DNA of 64,000 nucleotides from CAWCKS01 sp963796195 (GTDB lineage: Bacteria > Pseudomonadota > Alphaproteobacteria > Rhizobiales > Xanthobacteraceae): positions 496,001-560,000 of the forward strand of contig CAWCKS010000003.1 in the NCBI GenBank assembly GCA_963796195.1, read 5' to 3'. The position numbers and the translations under genes were made by a program. Below, one piece after another: positions 1 to 10,046 of this stretch. Every line of letters begins with the position of its first letter. Positions within the stretch are counted from its first letter, which is position 1. Below the pieces are notes generated by a model, which worked only from the letters and a program-made list of their open reading frames with translations, was not told where the DNA came from and made no database searches.

Positions 1-31
1 CCAACACAGGACATTGGGTCAGCGCGCGAGC

Positions 32-1315
32 TCAATATTTTGACGCCGCCCAGCGCGCCGGCCTTTCGGGCGTGGCGACGGCAAAAAGAGCAGCGAGCGA
101 AATGAGCAAGGCAGACGCCGCAATAATGGCGCTAGCCGGACTGGTGATATCGGCGAGCAAGCCCAGTCCGGGCGGCCCGATGATATAGCCCGCGTCGGCC
201 GTCATCCGGTAGGCGCTCATCGCAGCAGCGTTCATTCCGGGCGGCGCGGCATCGACCGCATAGGCCGCCGGCGCGGAACTGCTGATGGAGGTTGCGATAC
301 CCCAGATAATCGAGGCCACGACGAACCACCCAAAAGATGGGGCGTAGCAGAACAGAACCATCGACAGTCCGGTCAGCAGGGTCGATGGCACGATAACCGC
401 CTTTCGCCCCAATCGGTCGGCGAGCCAACCGCCTGGATAGGCGGCGAGAAAGCCGCAAACGCTGGAGAGCATCAAGCCGAAGCCGATCTCGCTGACCGAG
501 AGGCCGAGCGTGGCGGTGACCAGCAGAGGGATCAACGCAAACAAGCCACCTGTGCGTACAACAGCATTCATCAATGAAATCAGACTGACCAGCAGGAAGC
601 CGCGGTGACCCAACAACACCAGCATCTGCCGGACGAAAGGGAGCTGAGCTGCGGCATGCGAAGCCGCCGCGAGCGGTTGTGCAGGCCGCGTCTCGCTGAC
701 CAGAAACCAGGCAACCGCGGTGACGACGAGACTTGCCGCGCCGGTCACCAGAAACGGCGCAGCGAGCCCATAGGCGCCCGCGATCAGTCCTCCCGGGAAC
801 GGCCCAACGGACAGACCAAAAAGAAACGCGGCCTGATAAATCGCGATGTTTCGACCGCGCCGGTTCGCCCGGCTGATATCGGCGAGTACGATTTGACCAG
901 TGGTCAGAATGATGCCCGCTCCGGCACCGGCGACCATTCGCGCGAGATTGAATTCGACAAAGCTGGACGCTTCCCCGCACCAAAAACTTCCCGCCGCCGA
1001 AACAAGTCCGCCGATCGCCAGCAAAGGCCGCCTGCCGAGCCGGTCCGAAAGTTGCCCTCCCGGCACGGTCACCGCAAAGCGCGCGAAGCCGTAAACCGCG
1101 ACAGCCAGACCGACGGCTGAAGCCGGTACGCCGAATGAGCGCGCGTAAAGCGGCAATGCCGGCACCATTGCTCCGAAGCCAAGCTGGTTCACGCCGACGA
1201 GAAGACACATCCAGACGAGGGTCCTGCGCTCAGCTGTCAAGTCCGTGGTGTCCAATCGGAGTTTTTGGCCAAAAAAATCGGTGCGCCGAACATGCCGGTT
1301 GTCTGGCACACGCAT
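32..1315 (-). CDS. MFS drug/metabolite exporter
   Basis: This 427-aa integral membrane protein belongs to the major facilitator superfamily. The loop motif GGxLxDRLGRR/K occurs twice, near residue 82 (GGQLSDRLGRRPL) and near residue 297 (GGWLADRLGRKAV), as expected for two six-helix halves. Hydrophobic segments alternate with short loops throughout. The first 30 residues are polar and cytoplasmic. It is transcribed away from the acyl-CoA dehydrogenase at 1486. The 170-bp gap between them must hold both promoters, and I see no clear operator there. The substrate cannot be told from sequence; the motif spacing resembles 12-helix drug:proton antiporters. Confidence 0.85.
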   Translation of the reverse strand: MRVPDNRHVRRTDFFGQKLRLDTTDLTAERRTLVWMCLLVGVNQLGFGAMVPALPLYARSFGVPASAVGLAVAVYGFARFAVTVPGGQLSDRLGRRPLLAIGGLVSAAGSFWCGEASSFVEFNLARMVAGAGAGIILTTGQIVLADISRANRRGRNIAIYQAAFLFGLSVGPFPGGLIAGAYGLAAPFLVTGAASLVVTAVAWFLVSETRPAQPLAAASHAAAQLPFVRQMLVLLGHRGFLLVSLISLMNAVVRTGGLFALIPLLVTATLGLSVSEIGFGLMLSSVCGFLAAYPGGWLADRLGRKAVIVPSTLLTGLSMVLFCYAPSFGWFVVASIIWGIATSISSSAPAAYAVDAAPPGMNAAAMSAYRMTADAGYIIGPPGLGLLADITSPASAIIAASALLISLAALFAVATPERPARWAASKY

Positions 1316-1485
1316 TCCCTACGCAACTTGCCTTAAGCAACTTGAAGGCGCCGCAGGCAAGTCATTCGTTCGTGGAGCGAACAAATGCCGGCAAACCCAC
1401 TCTTCATCAGCGCAGTCCGTCAGTCTAGAATAGATACAAGCGGTCAACCGGCTCGCGCGAAAAGCCGGAGATTTGGGAGCACAAC

Positions 1486-2697
1486 ATGACCTCAGCTGCA
1501 GAGACCCTTGATACGGACGGTCTCGACACATTTCGTGCCGACGTGAAAGGCTGGATCAGCGAGAACCTGCCCCCGTCGATCCCGGACAAGCGGGACGAGT
1601 ACTACGCATTGCAGCCGCGCTATCCGGAAGGACCGGACTGGAAGCTCTGGAAGGAACGGGTGGTCGCGAAAGGATGGGGCACGCCGGAGTGGCCCAAGGC
1701 TTACGGCGGCGCCGGGTTGCCGACGCCACAGGCGCGGATCGTCGCGCAGGAAATCATCCGGATGGGCGGCGTCAATCCCGTACTCGGCATGGGTACGCGC
1801 CTGCTGGGGCCGACCCTGCTCGAGCACGGCAACGAAGAGCAGAAGAAGCTGCATCTCAATCGAATTTCGCGGGGCGAGGTGCGATGGTGCCAGGGCTATT
1901 CGGAGCCGGGCGCCGGGTCCGATCTGGCCGGGCTGCAGACGAAAGCCGAAGACAAGGGCGACCACTATCTGGTCAACGGCCAGAAGATCTGGACATCGGG
2001 CAGCCTATACGCCGACTGGTGCTTCTGCCTGGTGCGGACCGACCCGAAAGTGAAGCAGGAAGGCATCAGCTTTCTGCTGATCGACATGAAGACGCCGGGA
2101 ATCGAGGTCCGGCCGATCCGGATCATCTCCGGCGTGTCACCATTCTCAGAAGTGTTCTTCACCAACGTGAAGGTGCCGAAGGAAAACCTGGTCGGGCAGC
2201 TCAACAAGGGCTGGACCATCGCGAAGCGGCTGCTGCAATTCGAGCGCAACGCAACGACCAACGAACGTCGTGCGGCTGGCGGCGATTTCCGGCCGATCGA
2301 TCAGATCGCCAAGGATTACGTCGGGCTGGACGAGACCGGTCGCATTGCCGATCCCGATCTCCGTCAGCGCGTCGTCAAGCACATGATGGAATTCAAGACG
2401 CTTCAATTGATGCAGCAGCGCATGCTCGACATGACGCGGGCCGGGCAGGGTCCCAGCGAGTTCACATCGGTTGCCAAGAACTCGCGGGCGCGCATCACGC
2501 AGGAACGCGAGGAGTTGCTGGTCGAGATGATGGGCGAGCAGGGGCTCGGCTGGAGCGGCGATCAATACAGTCCGGCGGAACTCGGGACGACGCGCGCGTT
2601 CCTGGGCAACAAGGCCATGACGATCTACAGCGGCACGTCAGAGGTGCAGAACAACGTGATTGCCAAGCGCATTCTCGGGCTGCTCGACCACCAGTAA
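1486..2697 (+). CDS. Acyl-CoA dehydrogenase
   Basis: This 403-aa flavoprotein should oxidise an acyl-CoA thioester to the enoyl-CoA, passing electrons to ETF. The family signature around residues 130-146 is clear (WCQGYSEPGAGSDLAGL), followed by the FAD-contacting KIWTSG. The C-terminal signature YSGTSEVQNNVIAKRILG sits near residue 383. A GGGAG-type ribosome site lies about 8 nt before the ATG. Length is normal for the family. It converges with the SDR gene at 2714, leaving a 16-bp gap. Sequence alone does not fix chain length; the N-terminal half resembles the large group of uncharacterised ACADs that act on branched or aromatic acyl-CoAs. Confidence 0.9.
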   Translation: MTSAAETLDTDGLDTFRADVKGWISENLPPSIPDKRDEYYALQPRYPEGPDWKLWKERVVAKGWGTPEWPKAYGGAGLPTPQARIVAQEIIRMGGVNPVLGMGTRLLGPTLLEHGNEEQKKLHLNRISRGEVRWCQGYSEPGAGSDLAGLQTKAEDKGDHYLVNGQKIWTSGSLYADWCFCLVRTDPKVKQEGISFLLIDMKTPGIEVRPIRIISGVSPFSEVFFTNVKVPKENLVGQLNKGWTIAKRLLQFERNATTNERRAAGGDFRPIDQIAKDYVGLDETGRIADPDLRQRVVKHMMEFKTLQLMQQRMLDMTRAGQGPSEFTSVAKNSRARITQEREELLVEMMGEQGLGWSGDQYSPAELGTTRAFLGNKAMTIYSGTSEVQNNVIAKRILGLLDHQ

Positions 2698-2713
2698 GAC
2701 ACCGGGATTTGGG

Positions 2714-3493
2714 CTACGCGGTCGCGCCGCCATCGACCGGCAAAGCGACGCCGGTGATGAACGACGCTTCGTCCGACAACAGGAACAGCGCGGCGTTGGC
2801 GATTTCGTCCGGCTGCGCGGCGCGGCCGGTCGGATTGGCGCCGCCGCGTTGCTGCACCAGCGCCTCGATATCGTTTGGCTTTGGGCCGGCGCTGTCCGGG
2901 CGCGCGACGAACACCCGCAGCATCGGCGTGTCGACGGTCCCGGGGCACACCGCGTTGACGCGAATTTTTTCGCGCGCATAGCGCTTGGCGAGTGCGCGGA
3001 CGAAGCCGACCACGCCGAATTTCACGGCGGAATAGACCGGGCTGAACGACGAGCCCTGGATGCCGGCGATCGAGGCGGTGTAGAGCAGGGCGCCGCCGCC
3101 GCGTCGCCGCAACTCGGGGATTGCGGCTTCGGTCGTCACCAGCACGGTGCGGATATTGAGGTCGATCGCGCGCTCGAACTCGGCGAGGTCGATGCCTTCC
3201 ACCGCCGCCGGTCCGGGATGGCCGACATGGTTCCAGACGAAGTCCAGCCCGCCGAACTCCTTCGCGGTGCGCTGCACGATTTCGCGCGAAAAACCATCGT
3301 CCCTGAGATCGCCGACCAGCTCGATGGCCTTGCCACCGGCCTTGCGAATCTCACTTGCAACAGCGCCCGCGCCCTCGGCGTTGACATCAACGACTGCAAT
3401 GGACGCGCCTTCGCGGGCAAACCGCAAGGCGCCGGCCCGGCCCATCCCCGAGGCGGCGGCTGTGACGATCCCGATCTTCCCCTTCATGCGCAT
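2714..3493 (-). CDS. SDR family oxidoreductase
   Basis: This is a 259-aa classical short-chain dehydrogenase. The Rossmann glycine motif is TAAASGMGRAGAL (about residues 11-23). NHVG replaces the usual NNAG near residue 88. The active-site pair is YSAVK, with a Ser about 13 residues earlier (YTASIAG). The C-terminus VDGGATA is typical. Asp at the end of beta-2 (VVDVNAEG) suggests NAD rather than NADP. The substrate is unknown; the adjacent acyl-CoA dehydrogenase hints at a hydroxyacyl or steroid-like intermediate, but the two genes converge and need not be co-regulated. Confidence 0.88.
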   Translation of the reverse strand: MRMKGKIGIVTAAASGMGRAGALRFAREGASIAVVDVNAEGAGAVASEIRKAGGKAIELVGDLRDDGFSREIVQRTAKEFGGLDFVWNHVGHPGPAAVEGIDLAEFERAIDLNIRTVLVTTEAAIPELRRRGGGALLYTASIAGIQGSSFSPVYSAVKFGVVGFVRALAKRYAREKIRVNAVCPGTVDTPMLRVFVARPDSAGPKPNDIEALVQQRGGANPTGRAAQPDEIANAALFLLSDEASFITGVALPVDGGATA

Positions 3494-3630
3494 TGTTGTC
3501 CTCCCGGCGCGATGTGTTGTGGTTCAAGGGCATCCTAGCAGGTTGCTTGATTTGCATTGCACTGGATTTTCAGGTCGCGTTGAATCAAGCTTGCGGCTGA
3601 CCACTTGATGCGAGAAATCGAGGTCCGGCA

Positions 3631-4449
3631 ATGGTGCGCGACACGTTGAATGCATGTCTCGTCATCGCGATCTTGTGCCTCGTCGGCGTGGGCAGCGCCC
3701 GTGCCGATGATCTTTATCGCGCGCAGACGATCGTGACCGGAACCGGCGAGCCGAACCGCATCGAAGCGCTTGGCCCATGCCTCGAGGAGGTGCTGATCAA
3801 GGTGTCCGGCGCGCAAAAGCTCGCGGGCGATGCGCGCCTTGCGCCCTACAAGGCGAAGGCGAAAGATTACGTCAGCGCGTACAGCTATCATGACCAGATG
3901 TCGGGCATTCCGATCCATGACGAGCAGGGCACGCGCGACCGGCCCTACGACCTGACCGTCGACTTCGATCCGAGCAAGATTGCGGACGTCCTGAAAGAGC
4001 TTCGGCTCAAGCCATGGGTTGCGCATCGGTCAGTGATCGCCGTCTTCGCCGGATTGCAACAAGGGACCAACAGCTATCTCGTTGCCGCGGACGGTGACCG
4101 CGGCACCGATCAACGGGATTCGTTGCTGTCGACCGCGGCCAAGCGCGGCGTGCCGATCGTGTTGCCGGCCACCGGCGATCTGGCGCAGTCCGGGATTGAT
4201 GTTGCGAAGCTCGCAAAGGCTGAGCCAGCGTCGCTGGCAAGCGCCATCAGCGGAAAGGGCAGCGAGGCCGTTCTGATCGGCCAGCTGGCCTGGAACGACC
4301 GCAAGCTCGACTGGTCCGCACAATGGCGGATCGATTGGGAGGGCAAGACGCACCGCTGGCAGCTACGTGCGCCAACCTATGACGAGGCATTCCGGCGCGG
4401 TATCGGCGGCGTCGCGCAAATGCTCTCGGGCAACGGCGAGCCGAAGTGA
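3631..4449 (+). CDS. DUF2066 domain protein, exported
   Basis: The 272-aa product starts with a signal peptide (hydrophobic core then GSARADD, cleavage likely after Ala near residue 25). It carries the DUF2066 pattern: YRAQTIVTGTGEPNR, a CLEEVLIKVSGA block, and later VLIGQLAWNDR. This family is conserved in Rhizobiales and is usually found beside a CDP-alcohol transferase and a permease. Here those neighbours are missing and an aldo/keto reductase follows with overlapping or near-overlapping start. The function is unknown; a periplasmic location is inferred from the signal peptide. Confidence 0.8.
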   Translation: MVRDTLNACLVIAILCLVGVGSARADDLYRAQTIVTGTGEPNRIEALGPCLEEVLIKVSGAQKLAGDARLAPYKAKAKDYVSAYSYHDQMSGIPIHDEQGTRDRPYDLTVDFDPSKIADVLKELRLKPWVAHRSVIAVFAGLQQGTNSYLVAADGDRGTDQRDSLLSTAAKRGVPIVLPATGDLAQSGIDVAKLAKAEPASLASAISGKGSEAVLIGQLAWNDRKLDWSAQWRIDWEGKTHRWQLRAPTYDEAFRRGIGGVAQMLSGNGEPK

Positions 4450-4535
4450 ATGCGCCTGACCCGCGCCCGTCAATTTTGTTATATCAACATCCGCCACACT
4501 GCTTCGAAAAGCGTGGGCCTAAGAAAGGTGCGCAC

Positions 4536-5498
4536 TTGCAATACACAACCCTCGGCAAGACCGGCCTGAAGGTCAGCGTCGCCGGCCTCGGTTGCGGCGG
4601 CAACAGCCAGGTCGGTCTCGGCACCGGCCTGTCGACTGCTCAATCCGTCGCACTGGTGCGCGAGGCGATCGACCTCGGTGTGTCGTTCATCGACACCGCC
4701 GAGGCCTACGGCACCGAGCACATCGTCGGCGGCGCCATCGCCGAGCTCGATCGCGGCTCGGTCGTGATCTCCACCAAGTGCCGGATCACCGAAGGCGGCG
4801 CGCCGCGGTCGGGTGCACAAGCGGTTGCGAGCCTCGAAGCGTCGCTCAAAAAGCTACGAACCGACTACGTCGATGTCTTCCTGCTGCATGGCGTGCCGCC
4901 ATCGGCCTACGATCGCGTGCGCGAAGAGCTTGCACCTGCACTGCTGCGCGAGAAAGAGAAAGGCAAGATCAGGCACCTCGGAATGAGCGAGACATCGCCG
5001 CTCGATCCCGAGCACGCCATGCTGCAACGTGCGCTGGTCGACCCCGTTTGGGAAGTCGTGATGTTCGCGTTTCACATGCTCAATCAGGCTGCGCGGACAA
5101 AAGTGTTTCCGCAAACGCAGGCCCGTGGCGTCGGCACGCTGCTGATGTTTGTGGTGCGCAACATTTTTTCCAAGCCGGGCCTGCTGGCCGAGACGATGAA
5201 ACGGCTCGCAGCCGAAGGAAAGGTGCCCGCCGAATTCGGCGACCAGGCCAATCCGCTCGATTTTCTCGTGCACGAAGGTGGCGCAACAAGCGTGGTCGAT
5301 GCCGCCTATCGCTTCGCACGGCATGAGCCAGGAAGCGAAGTCGTGCTGTTCGGTACCGGAAACCGCGCGCACTTGCGCAGCAATATCGAATTGATCCTTC
5401 GCCCGCCGTTGCCGCGGGCTGATGTCGAAAAACTCTATGCCTGCTTCGGCGCGCTGCGCGGCGTGGGGCTGGACCTGCCAGACCGGGCGCGCCGCTGA
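4536..5498 (+). CDS. Aldo/keto reductase
   Basis: This is a TIM-barrel NAD(P)H-dependent oxidoreductase of about 320 aa. The start MQYTTLGKTGLKVSVAGLGCGG is typical. The catalytic region is DTAEAYGTEH (Asp and Tyr), with the Lys-containing VVISTKC strand and DYVDVFLLHG (His) after it. I prefer the TTG at 4536, which has AAGAAAGG about 7 nt upstream. The longer GTG start at 4446 overlaps the DUF2066 stop and adds a 30-residue leader without homology-like features. The stop TGA overlaps the ATG of the next gene, so the two are translationally coupled. The GGNxxGLG segment and the C-terminal half match the AKR group that acts on small aldehydes or sugars. Confidence 0.82.
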   Translation: MQYTTLGKTGLKVSVAGLGCGGNSQVGLGTGLSTAQSVALVREAIDLGVSFIDTAEAYGTEHIVGGAIAELDRGSVVISTKCRITEGGAPRSGAQAVASLEASLKKLRTDYVDVFLLHGVPPSAYDRVREELAPALLREKEKGKIRHLGMSETSPLDPEHAMLQRALVDPVWEVVMFAFHMLNQAARTKVFPQTQARGVGTLLMFVVRNIFSKPGLLAETMKRLAAEGKVPAEFGDQANPLDFLVHEGGATSVVDAAYRFARHEPGSEVVLFGTGNRAHLRSNIELILRPPLPRADVEKLYACFGALRGVGLDLPDRARR

Positions 5499-7571
5499 TG
5501 CACCCAGTCAAGCGCTGGAAAGTTGGCGGGCTGCTGCTCGCCGGATTGCTGACGGTGCTCGCCGGCGGTGCCAGTTTGACGGTCGTGCTCGCGGCAGAAA
5601 TCACCCATGTCGACGGCTACGCGGTCGATCGCGACGTGCTGTGCGGCACCGCTCCGAACGCCTATCCAAAACTCCGCATCGGCACGCGTGAGGGTTATTG
5701 CGCGGGTCTTGTCGCCAGCAAAGACGATGGTCTGATCTTCCCGCGGTCGATCGTGCAGATTCCAGGCCGCAACGAATTTGTCGTCGCCGACATGGGAAGC
5801 TGGACGCCCGCTCATGGCCGGCTGCTGCTGCTCGATCCGGCGCTGCCGGCAGGACACCGTATCCGTGAGCTCGTGACCGGGATCGATTTTCCGTTTGGAC
5901 TCGAGATCGGACCGGACAAGAAGATCTATGCCTCGACCGACACGACGATCTTCCGCTTTGATCCGCTGGCGTCGAATCCGAAGGCATCGATGGAGGTCGT
6001 CATTCACGACCTGCCCGGGCGTAGCGTGACTCTCTCGGACGGCACCAGGGTCGCGGAAGTCGTGCATCCGCTCAAGCAATTCGTGTTCGACAAGACCGGC
6101 CGCATCTATGTCAACATCGGCGCGCCGACCGACAGCTGCGTGAACTATGCGAACCGGCTGTGCCCCGCCGGCGAAGGGGCCAAGTCCGCTGGCCTCGGTC
6201 TGGGCATTCACACCGCCGGCCGGCGGTATCTTCCCGGCGCTGAAGCCGGGCGATCCGAATCCGCCGCGCGAAGTTTTTGCGCGCGGCCTGCGTAACTCGA
6301 TGGCGCTTGCCGTGCACCCTGAATTTCCGGCGCCGGGCTACGCGTTCCTGCAAGCCGAGAACGGCCGCGACCTGCCTGACCTGATGAAGCCGAACGAGGA
6401 GCTGAACGCGCTCGAAAAGGGCAAGCACTATGGCTGGCCCTATTGCTACGACATCTCGACCGCGAGCCCGGAATTCCGCGGCTTCCTGCAGACGAGCCCG
6501 GCCTACAAGGATTTCTGCAACAACAAGGACACCTATCGCCAGCCTTACTCGCTGCTGCCACCGCATGCCGCGCCACTCAACATGTTCTACTATCACGGCG
6601 CCAAATTCCCGGAGTTGCAGAACAAGCTGGTGATCGGCCTGCACGGCTATCGGCCGACCGGCAGTCGGGTGATCGCGTTCGACGTCGACGACAAGGGATT
6701 TCCAAAGCTGCAGCCGGCCCCGGTGCACTATGGCATCAGCTGTGCGTCCGAGCCGACCCGCGCCTATCAAACCGAAAACGCCGGCGAGGTCGCCGCCGCG
6801 CCGTTCATCGAGCTGATTCCCGAATGGTACAAGGTCAACGGCGTGCGGCCGCAGGGCGCGCCGGTCGGCATGACGGTCGCCTCCGATGGCGCGATCTGGC
6901 TGGTCGAGGACAAGAACAAGACCATCATCCGCATCGACACAGCGCCGGTCGAGGCGCGCGTGCCGTTGCCATGTGATCAGCGCAGCGATCTGCAGATCGC
7001 CGAGTTGATCAAATATGTCGAGAGCGACGCCGGCAATCGGGTGCGGGTCACGCAGATCAGGACCGACCTCGTCGAGAGGCATTGCCAGGGCTGCCACGCC
7101 GACTTTGGCTTGAAACCCGGACAGATCGATGCCGACAAGGATCGCGCAGTGCTGCGGTTCCTGCTGTCGCAGGACGGCTGGATCTATCCCGGCGATCCCG
7201 AGGCCGGCTTGCTGCACGCGCGGCTGAATGGACGCGGCGCGGAAAACATCATGCCGCCAAATGGACGCGAATTGTTGAAGGACCCGTCCTACAAACAGCT
7301 GCTGGCGGTGATCGATCGCTTTGTTGGAACGATCGTGCCCGGCGAGCGGTTGCGAGTGCGTGGCGGCCGCGTCGACCGCAAATTCTATGATCGGAACCAC
7401 AAGGAGTGCGGTACGATTCCGACCGGCATCGTTGTCGTTGCGGTTGTGCGGCATGCGCCGGAGAAACCGCAGTTCAGCCGTATTTACCGGCCAGCCGATC
7501 TCTATCTCAATGGCGAATGCACCGACGATGGCGGTTACTATATCGAAGAGGACAATCTGGTGCCTCTGTAG
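5498..7571 (+). CDS. Beta-propeller sugar/aldose dehydrogenase with c-type heme domain (frameshifted)
   Basis: The gene encodes a secreted quinoprotein-like glucose/sorbosone dehydrogenase of about 690 aa. An N-terminal membrane anchor or signal segment precedes propeller motifs (FPFGLEIGPDKKIYAS, FARGLRNSMAL, GKHYGWPYCYD). A CxxCH heme site (CQGCH, about 7083-7097) follows, with a possible distal Met in ENIMPPNGRELL, so the protein carries its own cytochrome c domain. The reading frame shifts at about 6221, where removing one C from a GC run joins GLGIHTAG to GIFPALKPGD. Both halves are well conserved, so a sequence error is likely. It is coupled to the upstream reductase and overlaps the next gene by 44 nt. 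Confidence 0.78.
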
Positions 7572-8468
7572 CGCCGTCGCGCTGGCCTCGGCGGCCGTCG
7601 CCGAGACCGGGCTGTTTCAGAGCCGACAGCTGACGCCATCGGGCGAATACACCTTCAACATCGAAGGGCCCGCGGTCGACGGAGCCGGCAATCTCTACGT
7701 CGTCAATTTTCAGCGCCCCGGCACGATCGGCAAGATTGCCGCCGGCGGCACGGCGTCGGAATTGTTTGCGACATTGCCGGAAGGCAGCGTCGGCAACGCC
7801 ATCCGCTTCGACAAATCGGGCCGCATGTTCATCGCCGATTACAAGAAGCACAATGTCTTCGTGGTCGAGCCCGGTACGACCGAACCGCGGCCGTATTTTC
7901 AATCGGACGATTTCAATCAGCCGAACGATCTGACCGTTGCCGCCGACGGTACGCTCTATGCGAGCGATCCACACTGGAAGTCGCGCACCGGTCAGGTCTG
8001 GCGCATCACGCCGGGCGCCGACGGCAAAGGCATCGGCGAGAAGATGGCAAGCCCGCGGCGCGATGAGCACCACCAACGGCATCGATCTCAGCCCGGATGG
8101 CAAGACGCTCTATGTCGGCGAGTCCGACTTCAAACGAGATCTGGGCCTATCGGCTGGAAGGCGGGGCGCTGACATCGCCGCGGCTGGTGAAGAAATTCAC
8201 CGATGCCAGCATCGACGGTTTGCGCACTGATATCGATGGCCGGATCTACGTCGCTCGCATTCTGAAAGGCACGATTGTGATCCTCAGCCCGAAGGGAGCG
8301 GTCGAGCGCGAGGTGCCGCTAACGGCGAAGGAGCCGACCAATCTGGCGTTTGGCGGCGCGGACGGGAAAACCGTGTTTGTCACCCAGCGCAAGGGCGGAT
8401 TCATCGAGTCCTTCCGCGTGGCGCGACCGGGCCGCGAGTTCTGCCTGCAAGCGGGCTGCCTGAAATAA
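7528..8468 (+). CDS. SMP-30/gluconolactonase-type beta-propeller protein (two frameshifts)
   Basis: A signal peptide (MAVTISKRTIWCLC..ASAAVAE) leads into a six-bladed propeller of the SMP-30/LRE lactonase family. Typical blades read EGPAVDGAGNLYVVNF, NDLTVAADGTLYASD, TNGIDLSPDGKTLYVGES and DIDGRIYVAR. The frame changes at about 8056 and again at about 8132; in each case one extra base restores the sequence (for example NEIWAYRLEGG after the second). The start at 7528 lies inside the end of the preceding dehydrogenase. Sugar dehydrogenase plus lactonase is a natural pair: the lactone made by the first can be opened by the second in the periplasm. Confidence 0.75.
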
Positions 8469-8547
8469 CCCCGTGCCGCCGACATTGTGACGGCGTCCGC
8501 GAAGAGTATGCTGGGCGAAGCATGCCGATCCGGTTCGAGAGCCCCCG

Positions 8548-9931
8548 ATGTACCGCGCGACCCTGGGCGCCACCCAACATGTCTTCGACGATCTGAAGAC
8601 GCTGCTGGCCAGGGCGACGCCGTTGCGCAGCGGCGACCAGCTCGCCGGCATTGCCGCCGAGAGCGCCGAGCAGCGCGTTGCCGCGCAATACGCGCTCGCC
8701 GACGTGCCGCTCCAGACCTTCCTCGAAGACCTCGTCATCCCCTACGAGATCGACGATGTCACGCGCCTGATTGTCGACTACTCACGACAAGGCGGCGTTC
8801 GCGCCGATTGCGGACCTCACGGTCGGCGGCTTTCGCGATTGGCTGCTGTCGGACGATGCAACCCGCGAGGCGCTTGCAGCGATTGCACCAGGCGTGACGC
8901 CGGAGATGGCCGCGGCGGTGAGCAAGCTCTGCGCGTTGCAGGACCTGATGGCCATTGCGTCGAAATGCGCCGTGGTGACGCGGTTTCGCAACACGATCGG
9001 CTTGCCGGGCCGGCTGTCGGTGCGGCTGCAGCCGAACCATCCGACCGACGATATCAGTGGCATCGCCGCCAGCATCCTCGACGGCCTGCTGCTCGGCGCC
9101 GGCGATGCCGTGATCGGCATCAACCCCGCGACCGACAGTCCGGACCAGGCGCACCGGCTGCTGTCGATGCTCGAAGACATCCGCGTCAAGCTTGCGATCC
9201 CGACGCAGTCCTGCGTGCTCGCGCACGTCACGACGACGCTCGATTTGATCCGGCGCGGCTCGCCGGTCGACCTGGTGTTCCAGTCGATTGCCGGAACCGA
9301 AGCGGCCAACAAGAGCTTTGGCATCAATCTCGCGCTGCTCGATGAGGCACGCGACGCCGCGCTGGCCTGCAAGCGCGGCAGCGTCGGCAACAACGCGATG
9401 TATTTCGAGACCGGGCAGGGCAGTGCGCTGTCGGCGAATGCGCATCACGGCGTCGATCAGCAGACGCTGGAAGCGCGCGCCTACGCGGTGGCGCGGCGCT
9501 TCTCGCCGCTGCTGGTCAACACCGTGGTCGGCTTCATCGGTCCGGAATACCTGTTCAACGGCAAGCAGATCACGCGCGCCGGACTCGAGGATCATTTCTG
9601 CGGCAAGCTGATGGGCGTGCCAATGGGCGTCGACGTCTGCTACACCAATCACGCCGAGGCCGATCAGGACGACATGGATGCGCTGCTGACGCTGCTGGTG
9701 ACCGCGGGCGTCAATTTCGTGATGGGCGTGCCCGGCGCCGACGACGTGATGCTCGGCTACCAGAGCACGTCGTTCCACGATGCGCTCGTGATGCGCGACT
9801 TGTTCGGCAAGCATCCGGCGCCGGAGTTCGAAGCGTGGCTCGACCAGCAGGGGCTTGTTGATCGCAACAGGCGCATTCGGCCGCGCGAATTGCCGCAGCA
9901 TTTTCGTGCGCTGATCGGGGCAAGAGAGTGA
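8548..9931 (+). CDS. eutB: Ethanolamine ammonia-lyase large subunit EutB (frameshifted)
   Basis: The corrected protein of about 460 aa has the expected length for EutB, the adenosylcobalamin-dependent subunit that splits ethanolamine into acetaldehyde and ammonia. Recognisable blocks are LADVPLQTFLEDLVIPYEID, FAPIADLTVGGFRDWLL, VVTRFRNTIGLPGRLSVRLQPNHP, YFETGQGSALSANAHHG and VNFVMGVPGADDVMLGYQ. One extra base at about 8779 shifts the frame between LIVD and THDKAAFAP. It is followed by eutC. No microcompartment shell, eutJ or reactivase gene lies in the window, as is usual in soil alphaproteobacteria that use ethanolamine without a compartment. Confidence 0.87.
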
Positions 9932-10046
9932 GACCACCGCTGCCTTCTAACGCGCTCTATTCGAAAGCCTTTTTCGACTTTTTGGGGGAGTTTTGGCGTG
10001 CAGCAGTAACAGCAATGACCCTACTATAATACCGCATACTCCAACC

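Noticed and set aside
6111..7454. 447-codon minus-strand open frame
   Set aside because: It lies fully antisense to the heme-containing dehydrogenase and shows no recognisable domain.
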